DNA from: Ilex aquifolium
Taxonomy: Eukaryota; Streptophyta; Magnoliopsida; Aquifoliales; Aquifoliaceae
Reading direction: 5' to 3'
Length of the DNA stretch: 64,000 nt
Assembly: GCA_951799425.1 (NCBI GenBank)
Contig: OX637410.1
Location: 5,332,001 to 5,396,000 of the forward strand
The translations under genes and the position numbers were made by a program. This document shows positions 52,108 through 63,896 of the stretch, one piece after another; the stretch's first letter is position 1; every line of letters starts with the position of its first letter. Under the pieces are notes generated by a model that was not told the origin of the DNA, did no database searches, and saw nothing but the letters and a program-made list of their open reading frames with translations.

Positions 52108-53930
52108 TGATTAGCACACAACTTTGCATATCTTTAAGATGCTAATCAACTCATTTCACTTACTTTAGAGCTTTAAATTATGTACGTTATGCCACTTGAA
52201 GTCTTAACATCAAGTTGTTGTTCTTGTAGTTGAATGAAGCTAAATATGGCCTTTAAAGACCCTCCCATACCACTTGGGATGAAAGGAGTGGGAATGATAG
52301 TTCGAGGATAGATCGGGAGCAAGAAATCAAGAAATTCAGAAAAGGATGCAGAACAGTACCGGTACCCAGTACCGGTACCCAAAACCTACTGGAATCTCAG
52401 TACCGGTACTAGGTATCGGTACCAAATGGTACCGGTACCCAGTACCGGTACTGATTCCCTGAAGTGCCCAAACTCTGCAGATCTGCTCAGCTGTCTTGTG
52501 GACCCCTCCATGCTTCTCTCTGATACGCCCACCTTTCTATTCATCAGGACTCACACTCCCTTCTAGACTTGTGGATTTAAAGCATTGAATGAAGAGAGAG
52601 AGGATGGGATGAGCTGGGTAGGCAGACATGCTCTGCCACTTCCTGTCTGTCCCTGGCTGCTGCACTCCTCTGAGACAAAAACAGATGGGAGACTCCCTCT
52701 TCTCCAGAATGGGGAGTGAAGGGAAAAAGGGGCTTTTCTCCATAGCAAAGGAAATTACACCAAGAAGGCAAGTTGGGGTGCAGGGAGTTGCTGCATCTTC
52801 CTGGTCCAAGCCTGCAGACTAGGCTCTGCTGCTGAAGCTTCAGGGGATGCCCAGGCACGTTTTGGAGAAAGAAATGTTCTCCAAGGATGGGGATGACCAG
52901 GAAGCCAGAGAGATTGGAGAGCATATTTTTTGTAATAGGTTTTTAGAGAGAGAAAGTCTGGGCGGAGAAGGAGATGAACAGTAGTTTCTAGAGAGAGAAA
53001 GTTGTGATTTTTGCATATTCTTCTACTGCATTGTCTTGTAATCTTGAGTAAGACTCTTAGTAGTTCATTGAATGCCATGAATGTTGTTTTTCCTTCATGT
53101 TTTGTTAGTTCAATGTTCATTTAATGCTTCACCATTAATGCTCCAAGTATTTCATCTTTCATAACTATGCAATGGGTTTAAATACATGTTCTTTTAGCTC
53201 ATAAATTCTGATATTTAGCCACCTTAGAAGTTCATAGATTTGAATGCTCTTCCATTACATAGTTATTTCCATTCCAAGTATGAGTAGCTAAATCCTCTAG
53301 TTGGCAAGACCAAGAGGGATCTCCCTTGGGGATACCATTTCAACTATTTCTCCTCTTTCCCTTTAAAGTCAAATGGTTCGTTTTGACCGGATAGAAGATG
53401 GATGTGTCGATGAGTCTTTGATAAACCGTAGGCTTAGTCACGATTCATGCTTAGATACTCATCGATGCCATCCTCGGCTTTCCGCGATTCAAGCGTTCAT
53501 TCATGCTCAATAGGAGGAGTGATTTGAGTTGAGGTGGTATACCCATTGGAGTGATCTTTTGGAATTGCCAACATTTATATTATCATTACATTTTCATTAG
53601 CATAAAATTCACCAATCAACTTTCAAGACTAAAGATTTTACATTTTCGTGTTTTACCAAATCATTTCAACCTTGATTCACTACCTTCCCTGTGGATACGA
53701 CCTTGGAATACTCTTCCAAGTAACTCACGACACACGAAAGTCTCCTTGCGATTGGGGAGCATTTTTGTGCACACATATCCTATACTTACATCTTCCCATT
53801 TCCCTTTCCTCATTGCCCTTCCTTTTGACACTATCCCTAGGGGAAGAAATTCTTCTCCCCCGTCCATACATTGCATATATTGAGGGATAGTAATTAGGGG
53901 TTAGGAAAGATATCGTTTTTGTGACAATCA
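52108..53930 (+). mobile_element. G: solo LTR inserted in D2 pol
   Basis: 1823 bp, starting TGATTAGCACACAACTTTGC and ending ...TTTTTGTGACAATCA, flanked by GGTAG (52103-52107 and 53931-53935). It carries a GTACCGGTAC array in U3 and the U5 hairpin at 53702-53720. From about 52600 on it parallels LTR F. Confidence 0.92.
52352..52455 (+). promoter_or_regulatory. GTACCGGTAC array in LTR G
   Basis: Six or seven sites with spacers 'ctactggaatc' and 'accaaatggtacc'. The block resembles the internal array of element A (23088-23220) more than the LTR arrays of A or B. Confidence 0.75.
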
Positions 53931-53935
53931 GGTAG

Positions 53936-56767
53936 CTCTTCAAATGTGGGGATCCACCTTTCCATCCCTTTCAATTCTTCCACCTTTTCTCGATCATCCA
54001 ACTTCTCCAACTCAACCAATTCTTCCTCCTTGAGTTTCAACATCCCTTCTAACTCCAAATGCTCCTCAATCAACGTGTCAATTCTATTGACCTCATTTGC
54101 CTCCTCGTCATCCCCTGGTTGCCTTGCCAAATTGAAAACGTTAAGTTCCATTGTCATGTTCCCGAATGCCAATTTCATCAGACCATTCTTGTAATTTATC
54201 ACTGCATTAGATGTAGCAAGGAAAGGTCGCCCAAGTATCACGGGGATTTGGGAACTAAGATTAGCAACAGGATGAGTGTCCAATACAATAAAATCAACTG
54301 GGAAATAAAACTTATCAACTTGAACCAACACATCTTCCACTACTCCCCTTGGTGTGCGGATGCTACGATCCGCAAGTTGAAGTGTGATTGAAGTAGGTTT
54401 CAACTCCTCAAGCTTGAGTTGTTGATACACGGAGTAGGGAAGGAGATTGACATTTGCTCCCAGATCAAGCAATGCTTGTTCAACCCGGCAATTTCCGATA
54501 GTGATGGCAATTGTTGGACAACCGGGATCTTTGAATTTGGGAGGAGTGTTGGTCCTCAGAATGGAGCTCACTTGTTCTGTCAAGAATGCCTTCTTGCGGA
54601 CATTTAACCTCCGCTTTACCGTGCATAGATCTTTCAAAATTTTGGCACATGACGGTATTTTCTTGATGGCATCAAGGAGCGGGATATTGATTTTTACCTG
54701 CTTAAACATGTCTAAAATATCAGAATAATTAGCCACCTTGACAGGTGACTTCAAACGATGGGGAAAGGGGACAGGCATAGGAGGAAAACACAAGTTATCA
54801 TCAATTACATGTTCATTTTCAGTTTGCTCATTTTCTTTGTCTTTACTCATTTCACCTTTTTCGGCCACACGTTCCTTGGCCTCACCCTCAATGGACTCAC
54901 CCTCGATGGACTCTTCTATTGGCAATTGTGCCTTGGGTGGAACCTTTGGCACTATGGCCTTTTCAATTTGTTTGCCACTACGAAGAGTGGTGACCGCCTT
55001 GAGGTGCTCACAACTCTCTTGGGTGGGCTCAACTGATTCAACCACATTTTGGCCTTTGGGATTTTGTTGTGGTTGAGAGGGGAATTTCCCCTTCTCTTGT
55101 TGAGACAAGCCTATGTGATTGGTGATCTTTGTGAGTTGAGCTGAAATGTCTTTATTGAAGGTGGTTTGGCTTTGAATGAAGGCATGGACCACATCTTCTA
55201 AACTCCTTTTATGAGGTGGTTGGTAGCTGGAAGAGCTAGATGGGCCTTGTTGGGAGAAATTCTGTGGGGGAGGATTGGATTGGTACCCTTGCGGATTAGA
55301 CCGTGGGTATTGGGAGCTAGAAGCTTGCCCCTGGCCTTGATATTGGGATGGGTACTGACCTTGCTTGGGAGGTGCAGGAGATGTGTATGTATTGGAACCA
55401 TAGGGGATGGGGTTCTCATTCCTCCAACTGAAATTAGGGTGATCACGATACCCCGAATTGTAAGTGTCGAAATTTGAAGGAAATGATTGCCTTGGTTGGT
55501 TGAAGGCGTTGACTTGTTCATGGTATGCTTCTTTAAGTGCCGGAATGCTCGAACACTCCGATGTGGAATGCTCGACACCACGACAAATAGAACAAGCCTC
55601 CTCGGTTCTTGACACATGAGACACCTCTCGTCTCCTTTCCACCTCAAGACTATCTACTTTCCTAGACAATTTGGAAATTTGTGAAAGTAGGTCCTCCCGG
55701 TCTTTCAAGTCATATATCCCTCCCTTTTGAGATTGACCACCCACTGGCAATGTCCTAGGTACATCAATTGGATCCCTAACATCCCAAGATTGTGCATTTT
55801 CAGCCAAGGTACCAAAGTAGTCGAGGGCCTCGTCAGGGTCTTTGTTCAAGAATTCACCATTGCACATCATGTCAATGAATTGTCTATGGTTTGGTGAGAT
55901 TCCTTCGTAGAAGAAACTCACCAATTGCCACGATTTAAAACCATGATGTGGTATGGATTGAATCAACTCTTTGTAGCGATCCCAACACTGATAGAATTGT
56001 TCATTGGGTCTTTCAGAAAAGTTTTGAATTTCCTTTTTCAAAGAAGTGGTTCTATGAACCGGAAAAAACTTTTTTAAAAAGAATGAAACTATATGGTCCC
56101 AAGATAGCATGGTCCGAGGCCCCATGGAATCAAACCAAATTTTTGCCTTACCCTCCACGGAAAAAGAGAACAATTGCATCCTCGCTATCTCTTCCATGTT
56201 GTAATTTGGGATAAAGGTTGCAACCATTTCCTTATAAGACTTTAAATGACTATAAGGGTTTTCCTTCTCGACCCCATGAAATTTAGGGAGTAGTTGCAAC
56301 ATCCATGGTTTGATTACAAAGAGATGAGCTTGGACAGGAAGAACAAGGCATGATGATGTGGCGCTACGGGTTGGTTGAAGGAATTCCCGCATTGTCCTTG
56401 GTGGAGGGTCAAGTTGGATGTTCCCTTCATTCCTAGGTGGGGGAAATTGCACTCGTGGGTTGGGCATCCTAGGTGGTTGCAATCCCCCACCCCTTTGCAT
56501 ATTCGGGTTAGCATCCTCATTATCGAAAGCATCGGGAGGGGGATATTGCATTCTTGGGTTAGGCATCCTAGGTTCGGGTAATCCCCCACCCCTTTGAGCA
56601 TTTGGATTTGCACCGACATTGTCAAAGTTTCCACCCCCTTGCATGTTTGGGTTGACATCCACATTTTCAAAATTGTCACCCGCATCCTCGGGTGAGTCTT
56701 GGTCGATGTTCATGTTGGGGCCTAAAGGTTGTCTAACTAATCGGTGATAGTCGTCCCTTCCCCACAT
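53936..56767 (-). CDS. D2 gag-protease, open reading frame
   Basis: About 944 open codons from MWGRDDYHRLVRQ (56767, chosen by alignment with D1) to the LTR G insertion; the annotated frame then runs a few codons into the LTR. The N-terminus has a three-copy repeat (DNVGANPNAQRGGG / DNEDANPNMQRGGG with MPNPRMQYPPP). Then comes the gag core (MREFLQPTRS, FFPVHRTTSLKKEIQNF, QCWDRYKELIQ), a single knuckle CSICRGVEHSTSEC, a Gln/Pro-rich linker, FIQSQTTFNKDISAQL, an acidic linker with ESIEGESIEGE, and protease EQALLDLGANVNLLPYS (DLGAN active site), ending VILGRPFLATSN and FEELPD. It would give capsid, nucleocapsid and protease. It is the only long intact structural ORF here. Confidence 0.9.
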
Positions 56768-56904
56768 GCAACAAGATATATATACAATTGAAATTATACA
56801 CAAACAAGAATATGTACACGAGACAACGTACCTCAGCCCGTAATGAAGATCACGGGACTTACCTCCGTTGTTCGGAAATCACCTCCTTGGTTTGACACTT
56901 GCCT

Positions 56905-56922
56905 TCCCCGGCACCGGCGCCA
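56905..56922 (-). other. D2 primer-binding site (tRNA-Asp, one mismatch)
   Basis: Minus strand TGGCGCCGGTGCCGGGGA; one base differs from D1 and A. Confidence 0.85.
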
Positions 56923-56925
56923 AAA

Positions 56926-58067
56926 TGATTGAGCAGAAACAGTCCTATTCCTAACCCTTTAAATACTATCCCCCAAAGTGTATGTGTGATGTATATTCAA
57001 ACGGGAAGGGAGGTCACGCTCCCTTGGGATAGTGTGAAAAGAAAGGGCAATAGGAAAGGAAAAAGGTTAGTGGGAATGTGATATATGAATGCACAAAAAT
57101 GCTCCCCAATCGCAAGGAGACTTTCGTGGGTCGTCTTTTACTTGGTAACTAAGTGCAACTAAGTGCAACTAATTGTAAAGATATGAAGTTTTGAAGTAAC
57201 TAAGTGCAAGAAATCATAGACTAGAAGTGAACGAAATGAAAATCCATTTTATATCTATGAACATGAACAACTTGGAAGCATTAATGGTAGAACTTAAATG
57301 AGAGCATTAAACTAGCAATGAACATAAAGGAAAATGACATTAATGACATTCAATGAAGATCTAAAGGTTCATACCATTGATTACAAGACAATGCAGTAGA
57401 AGAAATGCAAAAATCACAACTTTCTCTCTCTAAAACTACTATTTATCATCTTCTACGCCTAGAGCTTCTCTCTCTATCTCTTTCTTCCCTGCTATATCAG
57501 AATAATCCTCATTGGAGAGCTTTTCCTCCCAAAAACCGTGCCTGGTCTGCTCCTGTAGCTCCCTGAAGTGACCCCCATCAGTAGGGTGCAGCCTGGATGA
57601 CCTGGACAGGGGAGTGCAGAGTTTGTCTGCACACCCAACTCCTCCTCTCCTCTCTCTCTTCATTTAACGCTGTAGCTCTAGAGTGCAGAGGAAGGTGTGG
57701 GCCTAATGAACAGTGTTGTGGGCGTGTCAGAGGAATGTGGGAGCATCTATGGTAGGACCCTCGAGGTAACTGAGCAGATCTGCAGAATTTGGGCTTGTCA
57801 GGCAAATCGTACCGGTACTGAGTACCGGTACTGTTCTGCATCCTTGTCTGAATCTTCTGATTCCTTTGCTCCTGAACCGTCCCCAAGTTATCTTTTCATC
57901 TCCTTTCATCCCAAGTGGTATGGGCAGGCCTTAACAAACCATTTTTAGCTCCTTTCAACTGCAAACACAAAATATTGACGTTAAGACTTCAATCATCATA
58001 ACTCAAATCTTTTAATCTTCAAAAACAAGTGAACTGAGCTGATTAGCATCTTAAAATATACAAAGTT
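56926..58067 (-). repeat. D2 5' LTR, internally deleted and truncated
   Basis: It ends ...TTTCTGCTCAATCA (minus strand, 56926). The U5 hairpin region is missing: after 'ttttacttgg' (about 57145) it jumps to 'taactaagtgcaact', a short repeat present three times. The first ~20 bp are lost at the junction with C2 near 58067. A GTACCGGTAC pair is at 57808-57832. Confidence 0.85.
57806..57835 (-). promoter_or_regulatory. Palindrome pair in the D2 LTR
   Basis: Two GTACCGGTAC copies separated by 'tgag', followed by 'tgttctgc'. This is the same arrangement as the D2 internal array. Confidence 0.7.
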
Positions 58068-58079
58068 AGTTTTTTTTTT

Positions 58080-58119
58080 TTGTATTACTAGAGACTAGCA
58101 ATATTTAGGTTGGGGAGTG
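58080..58119 (+). other. PPT-bearing 3' end fragment upstream of the C2 LTR
   Basis: 'gtattactagagactagca' and TTTAGGTTGGGGAGTG are the same as 41982-42019 of C1. To the left a run of 13 T joins D2 LTR sequence. Confidence 0.8.
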
Positions 58120-60057
58120 TGATTATCACTTAAAATTAGCATTTTACTATGTCGTTTTAAGACTAATTGTACTTTGATGGAATTTAAGTGATGTCATTTC
58201 AGGCCCTAAACTGAACAAGGACTCAAGAACAACAAGTATCACACTTGAATGTAACACCAGCACATTAGGGCACAAAATTGGAGAAGCTTGGAGCACGGCC
58301 AGAACGTTCGAACGCCAACTCACGTTCGAACGTCCACATTGAACTGTAGCAGACCTGACTGCTGAGAGAAGGCGTGTTGTAGCTAGGAAAGAAGACTCTA
58401 AAGCTCTGAGGCACTTGAGTGTCATGTTCGAACGCCAACTCACGTTCGAACGTGCACTCGAGTTGATTGAAGACCAGACTACTTCATAGAGTGAGGAAAT
58501 GAACTTCACAGATGACCACAAGCCACTTGAGTGAGAAGGTCAGGCCACATCTGGCGTTCAAACGCCCATAATGCAAAGACAGAAGAAACGTTCGAACAAC
58601 ATACAACGTTCGAACGACCAGAAAGCAAAAACAGAGACAACCTTCGAACGCCAACTCACGTTCGAACGTTCTCCACAGACTGGCAGCAGAGTAGTTGGTT
58701 TTTCACTTGGACTTGGGCGGCATACACTATTCCTTCACCCCTTCTTGTCTCTTCCTCTTGCCTATAAATACCCCCATTGTTGGAAAGCATTGGGGACCAA
58801 GTAGAGAGGTTGATGGAGGCTTAGACTCCCACTCATATTGTAGATTTAGCTTACATTTCCTTGTATGAAGTAGTTATTTTAGAGATTAGTTTGGCTTTAG
58901 TCCAACATCTCTTAGCTTGTTATAAAAGTAGTTTTGTGCTTATGCTTTCACTTACATGCATAGAAGGGAGTTAGTTCATCTTTTGGTTGAGGAAGCAACC
59001 CTCCATTCCTTGGTTGAGGAAGCCATCCTCCAAATGTGACTTGCTTTCTTCTACTTTTATTGTTTATGTACTTCACTTCCATTGCTTGAGCTTCTTTCTT
59101 TCTTAGAAGAGTGAAACTCTTCCACTTTTCTAGAGATTTACCAAAGCCGTGAAGGGTGGAACGTGATTCACTCATTCTTTGTTAAAGATTGGCTCCTTGT
59201 TTATTGTTATTTCATTTTGTAAGTCCTCTACTTGGAGGGATGAGCAGCACCCATTTTTCTAGCTTTACCAAAGTCATGAAGAGTGAGTAGTTTCTCATTC
59301 ACTCTTTAGTAAGAGGAGAAGGGCATGTATAAATTATCCGGGAATTATATTTGTGCATTGTTCTTATGCTTAACGTTTATTTCTCCTTACTTATTGGATG
59401 CTTGATTGCATCTAGCAAAGCTAAGGTACTTTGTATAACCGTGGGCTCTTTCTATGATACAGATGGCTCTTGCATAGAAAGACTCATCGGTTCAAGGCAA
59501 GTACCCCGACTAGATCTTCATGACCACCCTTCAATCCTCCCCATTATTGTGCTTCACTTAAAGAATGGAATACTAATGTCATGGTTGGATGTCTTGTAGA
59601 AACACTTGCTTGTTTGTAGACGGGTTAAGTCTCGGCACAGACAATTCTTGTAAACTTCTAGAAAGACATCGGAATCATGTTCTTTATTCTCACAGTCCAT
59701 CTTTATCTTCCGATTAACTTGCTGTTGACACGGGAGTTAATTGAGTTATCAAGCACAAGTATAACAAACCGGATAATTAACTACATGTCCAGATCCTTGA
59801 ACTAAAGAGCGACTCTTTTTCATTAGAACTTATCTCCTATTTTGTTAAGAAAATTCTCTTGGAAAGAATCTTATATTCTGTCCAGGAAATCTCACACCTC
59901 ACAACAAATCTCAAGGGTTACAATCAATAGGTCTCCACCACTACTTATCTCAAAAATACCAACAAGAGTTCCGTGTGGATTCGACTCTGGACTCAAATCG
60001 GATTATTACTACAGCTTGACCGCCTGCACTTGGGTGTACACATTTCGGATCAAGCCA
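58120..60057 (+). repeat. C2 LTR, complete
   Basis: 1938 bp, TGATTATCACTTAAAATTAGC to ...GGATCAAGCCA. It includes the CGTTCGAACG array (about 58303-58670), TATAAATA at 58763-58770 and the U5 motif with a stem held by G:T pairs (TCTGG/TCGGA near 59986-60003). Confidence 0.92.
58303..58770 (+). promoter_or_regulatory. C2 U3 control region: CGTTCGAACG array plus TATAAATA
   Basis: Eight or nine TTCGAACG-type sites upstream of TATAAATA (58763-58770). The array is essentially the same as that in the C1 3' LTR. Confidence 0.78.
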
Positions 60058-60063
60058 AGTTTT

Positions 60064-60081
60064 TGGCCCCGTTGCCGGGGA
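60064..60081 (+). other. C2 primer-binding site (tRNA-Asp, one mismatch)
   Basis: TGGCCCCGTTGCCGGGGA; a G to C change at the fifth base relative to A and D1. Confidence 0.85.
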
Positions 60082-60175
60082 ACTGTGAAAGGTGTTTTAA
60101 GGTAAAAGGTAAAAAGACTTTCACCTTTGTATATATTCTTTGGTTTACTGTGAATAACTTTGTTTTATTTTCTTT

Positions 60176-61582
60176 ATGACTGAGGGCACTCCTCACTATC
60201 AAAATTTGCCGGCAGAATCTTGTGAGTCTGTGAATTATCCTGAACCAAATTCACCTAGATCAGTAGCAGACTCTTGTGAGGGTAATATGGCAAATAATGA
60301 GAGAAACGTAGAAGTCCCTATGAGAGAGGAGGAAATGCCTAACATTCGAACTTTGCGGGATTACTTAAATCCCACAAGAAACAGTGTCCCCTCTTGTTTT
60401 ATATTTCCTGAAAATGCTCCCCTATTTACTGTAAAGTCGGGGACAGTGTAGTTATTACCCGTGTTTCATGGATTGGATGCAGAAAATCCATATCTGCATA
60501 TAAAAGACTTTGAGGAAGTGTGTGGAACATTTCAAGACAATTATGAACTAGCCAAGATGAAACTGTTTTCTTTCTCTTTAAGGAATAGAGCTAAACAATG
60601 GCTAAATTCTTTAAAAGCTTTTTCAATACCTAACTGGCAGACATTGCAAAATGAATTTTTTAGAAAGTTTTTTCCTCTACATTGCACAAATGCACTAAAA
60701 AGGCAAATCATGAATTTTGCGGTTAAAGAAGGATAAACTTTTTTCCAAAGTTGGGAGAGATTCAAAGATCTGCTCCAATCATGCCCACATCACGCTTTTG
60801 AGAATTGGACTTTGTTAGGATTTTTCTATGACTCCTTACCCTCTAGACTACGTCAGTTTTTTGAAATGATGGCCCAAGGAGAATTTATGGGAAAAAGTCC
60901 GGAGGAGGCATTCAATATTTTTGGCACCATATATGACAGTTCTCAGATGTGGGACTCAGGCTCTCCTACCACTGTAGAAGCCAGACCATCTAGTTCCCAA
61001 TGAGGTAAGTATGTCTTGAGAGAGGATGATGACTTGAGAACAAAAATGTCTACGTTGTCTCGAAAGCTTGAAGCTTTAGAGATGAAGAAAGTCCATCAAG
61101 TTGATGTTAGCTCTTCCACAGAACAAGTGTGTGGAATCTGTGCGCTAACAGGATACCCTACTGGGGAGTGTCCTACCATCCCAACGTTCAAAGAGGTCTT
61201 GTTGGAACAGACACATCTAGTTTCCAACTTCAACAAGCCTTACTCCAACCCATACTCTGAAACATACAATCCAGGTTGGCGGAACCACCCTAACTTCAGT
61301 TGGAAGAACACACAACCAATGCCCATGAACCAACAACAAGGTTCATACCCAGCACCTCAAGGACCTCCCGCATATCAACCATACCAACCACCACAAAAGA
61401 GGAGCCTTGAGGACACACTGAATCAGTTCATGCAAAGCCAAATGAACTATAACAATAATTCCACACAGGCTTTCACTGATTTCAAAACCCAGACCACTCA
61501 ATCTTTTGAGGATCTTAAAAGCCACATCCAAAAGTTGATCCAATCCATGGCCACACACGAAAATGACAAGTTCCCTGCCTAA
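60176..61582 (+). pseudogene. C2 gag
   Basis: Starts MTEGTPHYQNLPAES and stays in one frame with C1-like sequence throughout. TAG near 60449, TAA near 60734, TGA near 61001 and TAA at 61580 interrupt it. The knuckle is CGICALTGYPTGEC, in which the His of CX2CX4HX4C is still Tyr-adjacent but the flanking Arg is lost. The stops are single-base changes, and the first three are not at the same codons as in C1. Confidence 0.9.
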
Positions 61583-62809
61583 CCAAAGCAACCACAAGGC
61601 CAATTCCATGCGAGGAACCCTTCAACAACAGGTAACACACAAGACCAAGCCCAAGTTGTCACTACACTAAGAAGTGGCAAGGTGATTGACAAGACCATCA
61701 GAGACATACTCATTCCAAAGCCAAGACCTGAGTCAATCCCAGTCAACCCATCATTTGAGCCTAAACCAATTGAGACTGAACTTGAGGAAGAACCTGAGCC
61801 TATGATTGAAGAAGAGCCAGAACCTTCTAACGAAAGAGAACATTCATGTTCCATTCCTGCTCCTTTTCCTCATAGACCCAAAACCAAACAGAAGTTAAAA
61901 AATCAGCCTAAAATTTATGAGCTTTTTAAGCAAGTAAATATCAACATCCCACTTCTGGACGCAATCAAACAAGTTTCGTCTTATGCCAAGTTTCTAAAAG
62001 ACTTGTGCACAGTCAAGAGAAGCCAGAATGTCCAAAAAAGAGCCTTCCTAACAGAACAAGACAGTGCCCTTCTTCAACATAAAACCCTTCCAAAATACAA
62101 AGACCCAGGGTGTCCAACTGTGTCATGTATCATTAGAAATTTCAGAATTGAACAAGCACTTTTAGACCTTGGAGCTAGTGTTAATTTGCTACCCTACTCT
62201 GTCTATCAACAGTTGGGTCTGGGTGAACTCAAGCCCACTTGTGTCACACTCCAGTTGGCCGACAGATCTGTCAAAACCCCTAGAGGCATTGTTGAAGATG
62301 TGCTTGTCCAAGTGGACAACTTTGTCTTCCTTGTTGACTTCATTGTTCTGGATACTCAGCCAGCAATACATTTGGAGAACCAAATTCCCGTCATTCTTGG
62401 TCGACCTTTCCTGGCAACTTCCAATGCACTAATCAATTGCAGGAATGGAGTCATGAAATTAACTTTTGGGAATATGACTCTCGAACTGAACATTTTCAAT
62501 ATTGCTAAACATCCAGAAGAAGAAAAGGAAAAAAGGGAAATAAACTCCATTGAATCTTTGATACATGAACATCTGAATGACACATTCTGTGAGGACCCTA
62601 CTGAATCTTCTCTGCTAGAGTTCATCTCATCCGAAACAACAGATGATGACCCAAATCCACTAAGTTGCCCTACTCATGCTGTTGAGACATGGGCCCCCAA
62701 ATTCGAAGAGATTTCACCAAGTGGCACAAAGCCAATCTCATTAAGTGTTAGGCCACCAAAGCCTGAATTGAAACCTCTCCCATCTGACCTCAAATATGCA
62801 TTCTTATGA
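61583..62809 (+). pseudogene. C2 protease region
   Basis: Same frame as gag. It reads TLRSGKVIDKTIRDILIPKPRPESIP, then FKQVNINIPLLDAIKQVSSYAKFL, EQALLDLGASVNLLPYSVYQQLGLGELKP with the DLGAS active site (about 62164-62178), and VILGRPFLATSNALI. TGA at 62807 ends it in KYAFL. It lacks the 10-bp duplication of C1 and is the better protease copy of the C family. Confidence 0.9.
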
Positions 62810-62879
62810 GAGGACGAGTCATACCCAGTGGTAATTTTATTTAAAATCACAGACTTGCAAGAGTCTAAACTGATTGAAT

Positions 62880-63183
62880 TTCTTCACAGGATGGCGAATG
62901 TGTATTGACTATCGAAAACTCAATTTGGTTACTATAAAAGATCACTTTCCTCTTCCATTTCTTGACCAAGTCCTTGAGAGAATTGTAGGCCATGCATTCT
63001 ACTATTTCCTAGATGGGTATTCTAGACACAATCAAATTGAGATAGCACTAGATGATCAGGAGAAAACAACCTTCACATGCCCCTTTGGCACCTTTGCATT
63101 CAAAAGGATGCCATTTGGACTTTGTAACGCTCCTGCAACATTCCAAAGATGTATGCTAAGCTTGTTCAATGATATGGTTGAAA
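62880..63183 (+). pseudogene. C2 reverse transcriptase, 5' fragment
   Basis: RT from GWRMCIDYRKLNLVTIKDHF to SLFNDMVEN. About 310 bp between protease and RT that C1 has (34437-34750) is deleted with a short shared 'tca' at the joint. The sequence leaves RT before the FMDD motif, at 63183. Confidence 0.88.
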
Positions 63184-63896
63184 ACATGAAAGTTGTAGAT
63201 CTGGATGTCCTATGCATTGTGTCAAAATTTCAGCTCAATCAGACTGTTGGATCAAAAGTTATGACAATTCTACGAAAGCTGGTCCGGAGTAGAAATCGTA
63301 CCGATACGTCGTACCGGTACTCTGAGGCTACTGGAGTTCGACGTACCGGTACACCGTACCGGTACGCTCTTCTGAAACAGCCCAAAATGCCTAGAATGCC
63401 TGCAAGCCTTCTCCCACTTGCTTGGGGGTCTCACCTACACTTTTTCCACTTGTTCCCTGACTTCCCTTACACATTTACATGCCTCCCATCACCCATGCTT
63501 GGACTTTGGAGACATTGGCGTTAATGGGGATGGGAGAGAAGGGGGCTGCCAGGGGAGTTGTTGGGTAGGCTGCTCCTCGCCTGTCCAAGCCATCATCTAA
63601 CCTCCCATTGATGGGAGGCCTGCACACAGGCTAGGGGGACCACCAAGGACGAAATTGCAAGGCTCTCACTCCATATATTCAGCATTCACAAGCTTTGAAA
63701 ACAGGTGGCTACCTAAGCTTAGGAGTAGTCCAAGGAAGAAGAAGATGAATAGTTAGATTTTTGCATTGCCTTCACCCATTTCACTTGTAATCTTTTATAA
63801 GGATCTTGTAAGCTTCATTTATTGTCTTTAATGTCATTTATTTCTAATGCTTTGCAAGTTTAGTTATGCATTCTAGATTCTACCATTGTTGTTTTC
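63184..63896 (+). repeat. Truncated B-type LTR fused to C2
   Basis: From 'acatgaaagttgtagatctgg' on it matches B1 (from 1131) and B2 (from 18495). It includes the palindrome array (63296-63370), TATATT near 63673 and CCTAAGCTTAGG at 63712-63723. The first ~345 bp of the LTR are missing and it breaks off at 'ttgttttca'. Confidence 0.85.
63296..63370 (+). promoter_or_regulatory. Palindrome array in the truncated B-type LTR
   Basis: Four TACCGGTA-type sites with the spacer 'ctggagttcg', as in B1. Confidence 0.7.

Larger units (their letters stand above)
43320..58067 (-). mobile_element. D2: minus-strand D-family retrotransposon with two solo-LTR insertions
   Basis: The order from the right is 5' LTR (56926-58067, truncated at its outer end), PBS, gag-protease, RT-RNase H, integrase, CATTG/PPT-like motif, non-coding region, palindrome array, accessory ORF, PPT, and only ~55 bp of 3' LTR. 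Solo LTRs F and G interrupt it. Without them it is about 11 kb. It is closely related to D1 but has its own spacer sequences in the palindrome arrays. Confidence 0.9.
58068..63183 (+). mobile_element. C2: C-family retrotransposon, truncated in RT
   Basis: A complete LTR (58120-60057) is followed by PBS, gag, protease and a short RT. Upstream of the LTR are ~40 bases of element 3' end with PPT (58080-58119), normally found before a 3' LTR only. The element breaks off at 63183 in RT, fused to a B-type LTR. There is no frameshift in gag-protease but five stops. Confidence 0.88.

Noticed and set aside
52577-53120. Overlapping minus-strand ORFs of 115-121 codons in LTR G
   Set aside because: They are in LTR sequence, are not conserved in LTR F in the same frame, and show no motif.
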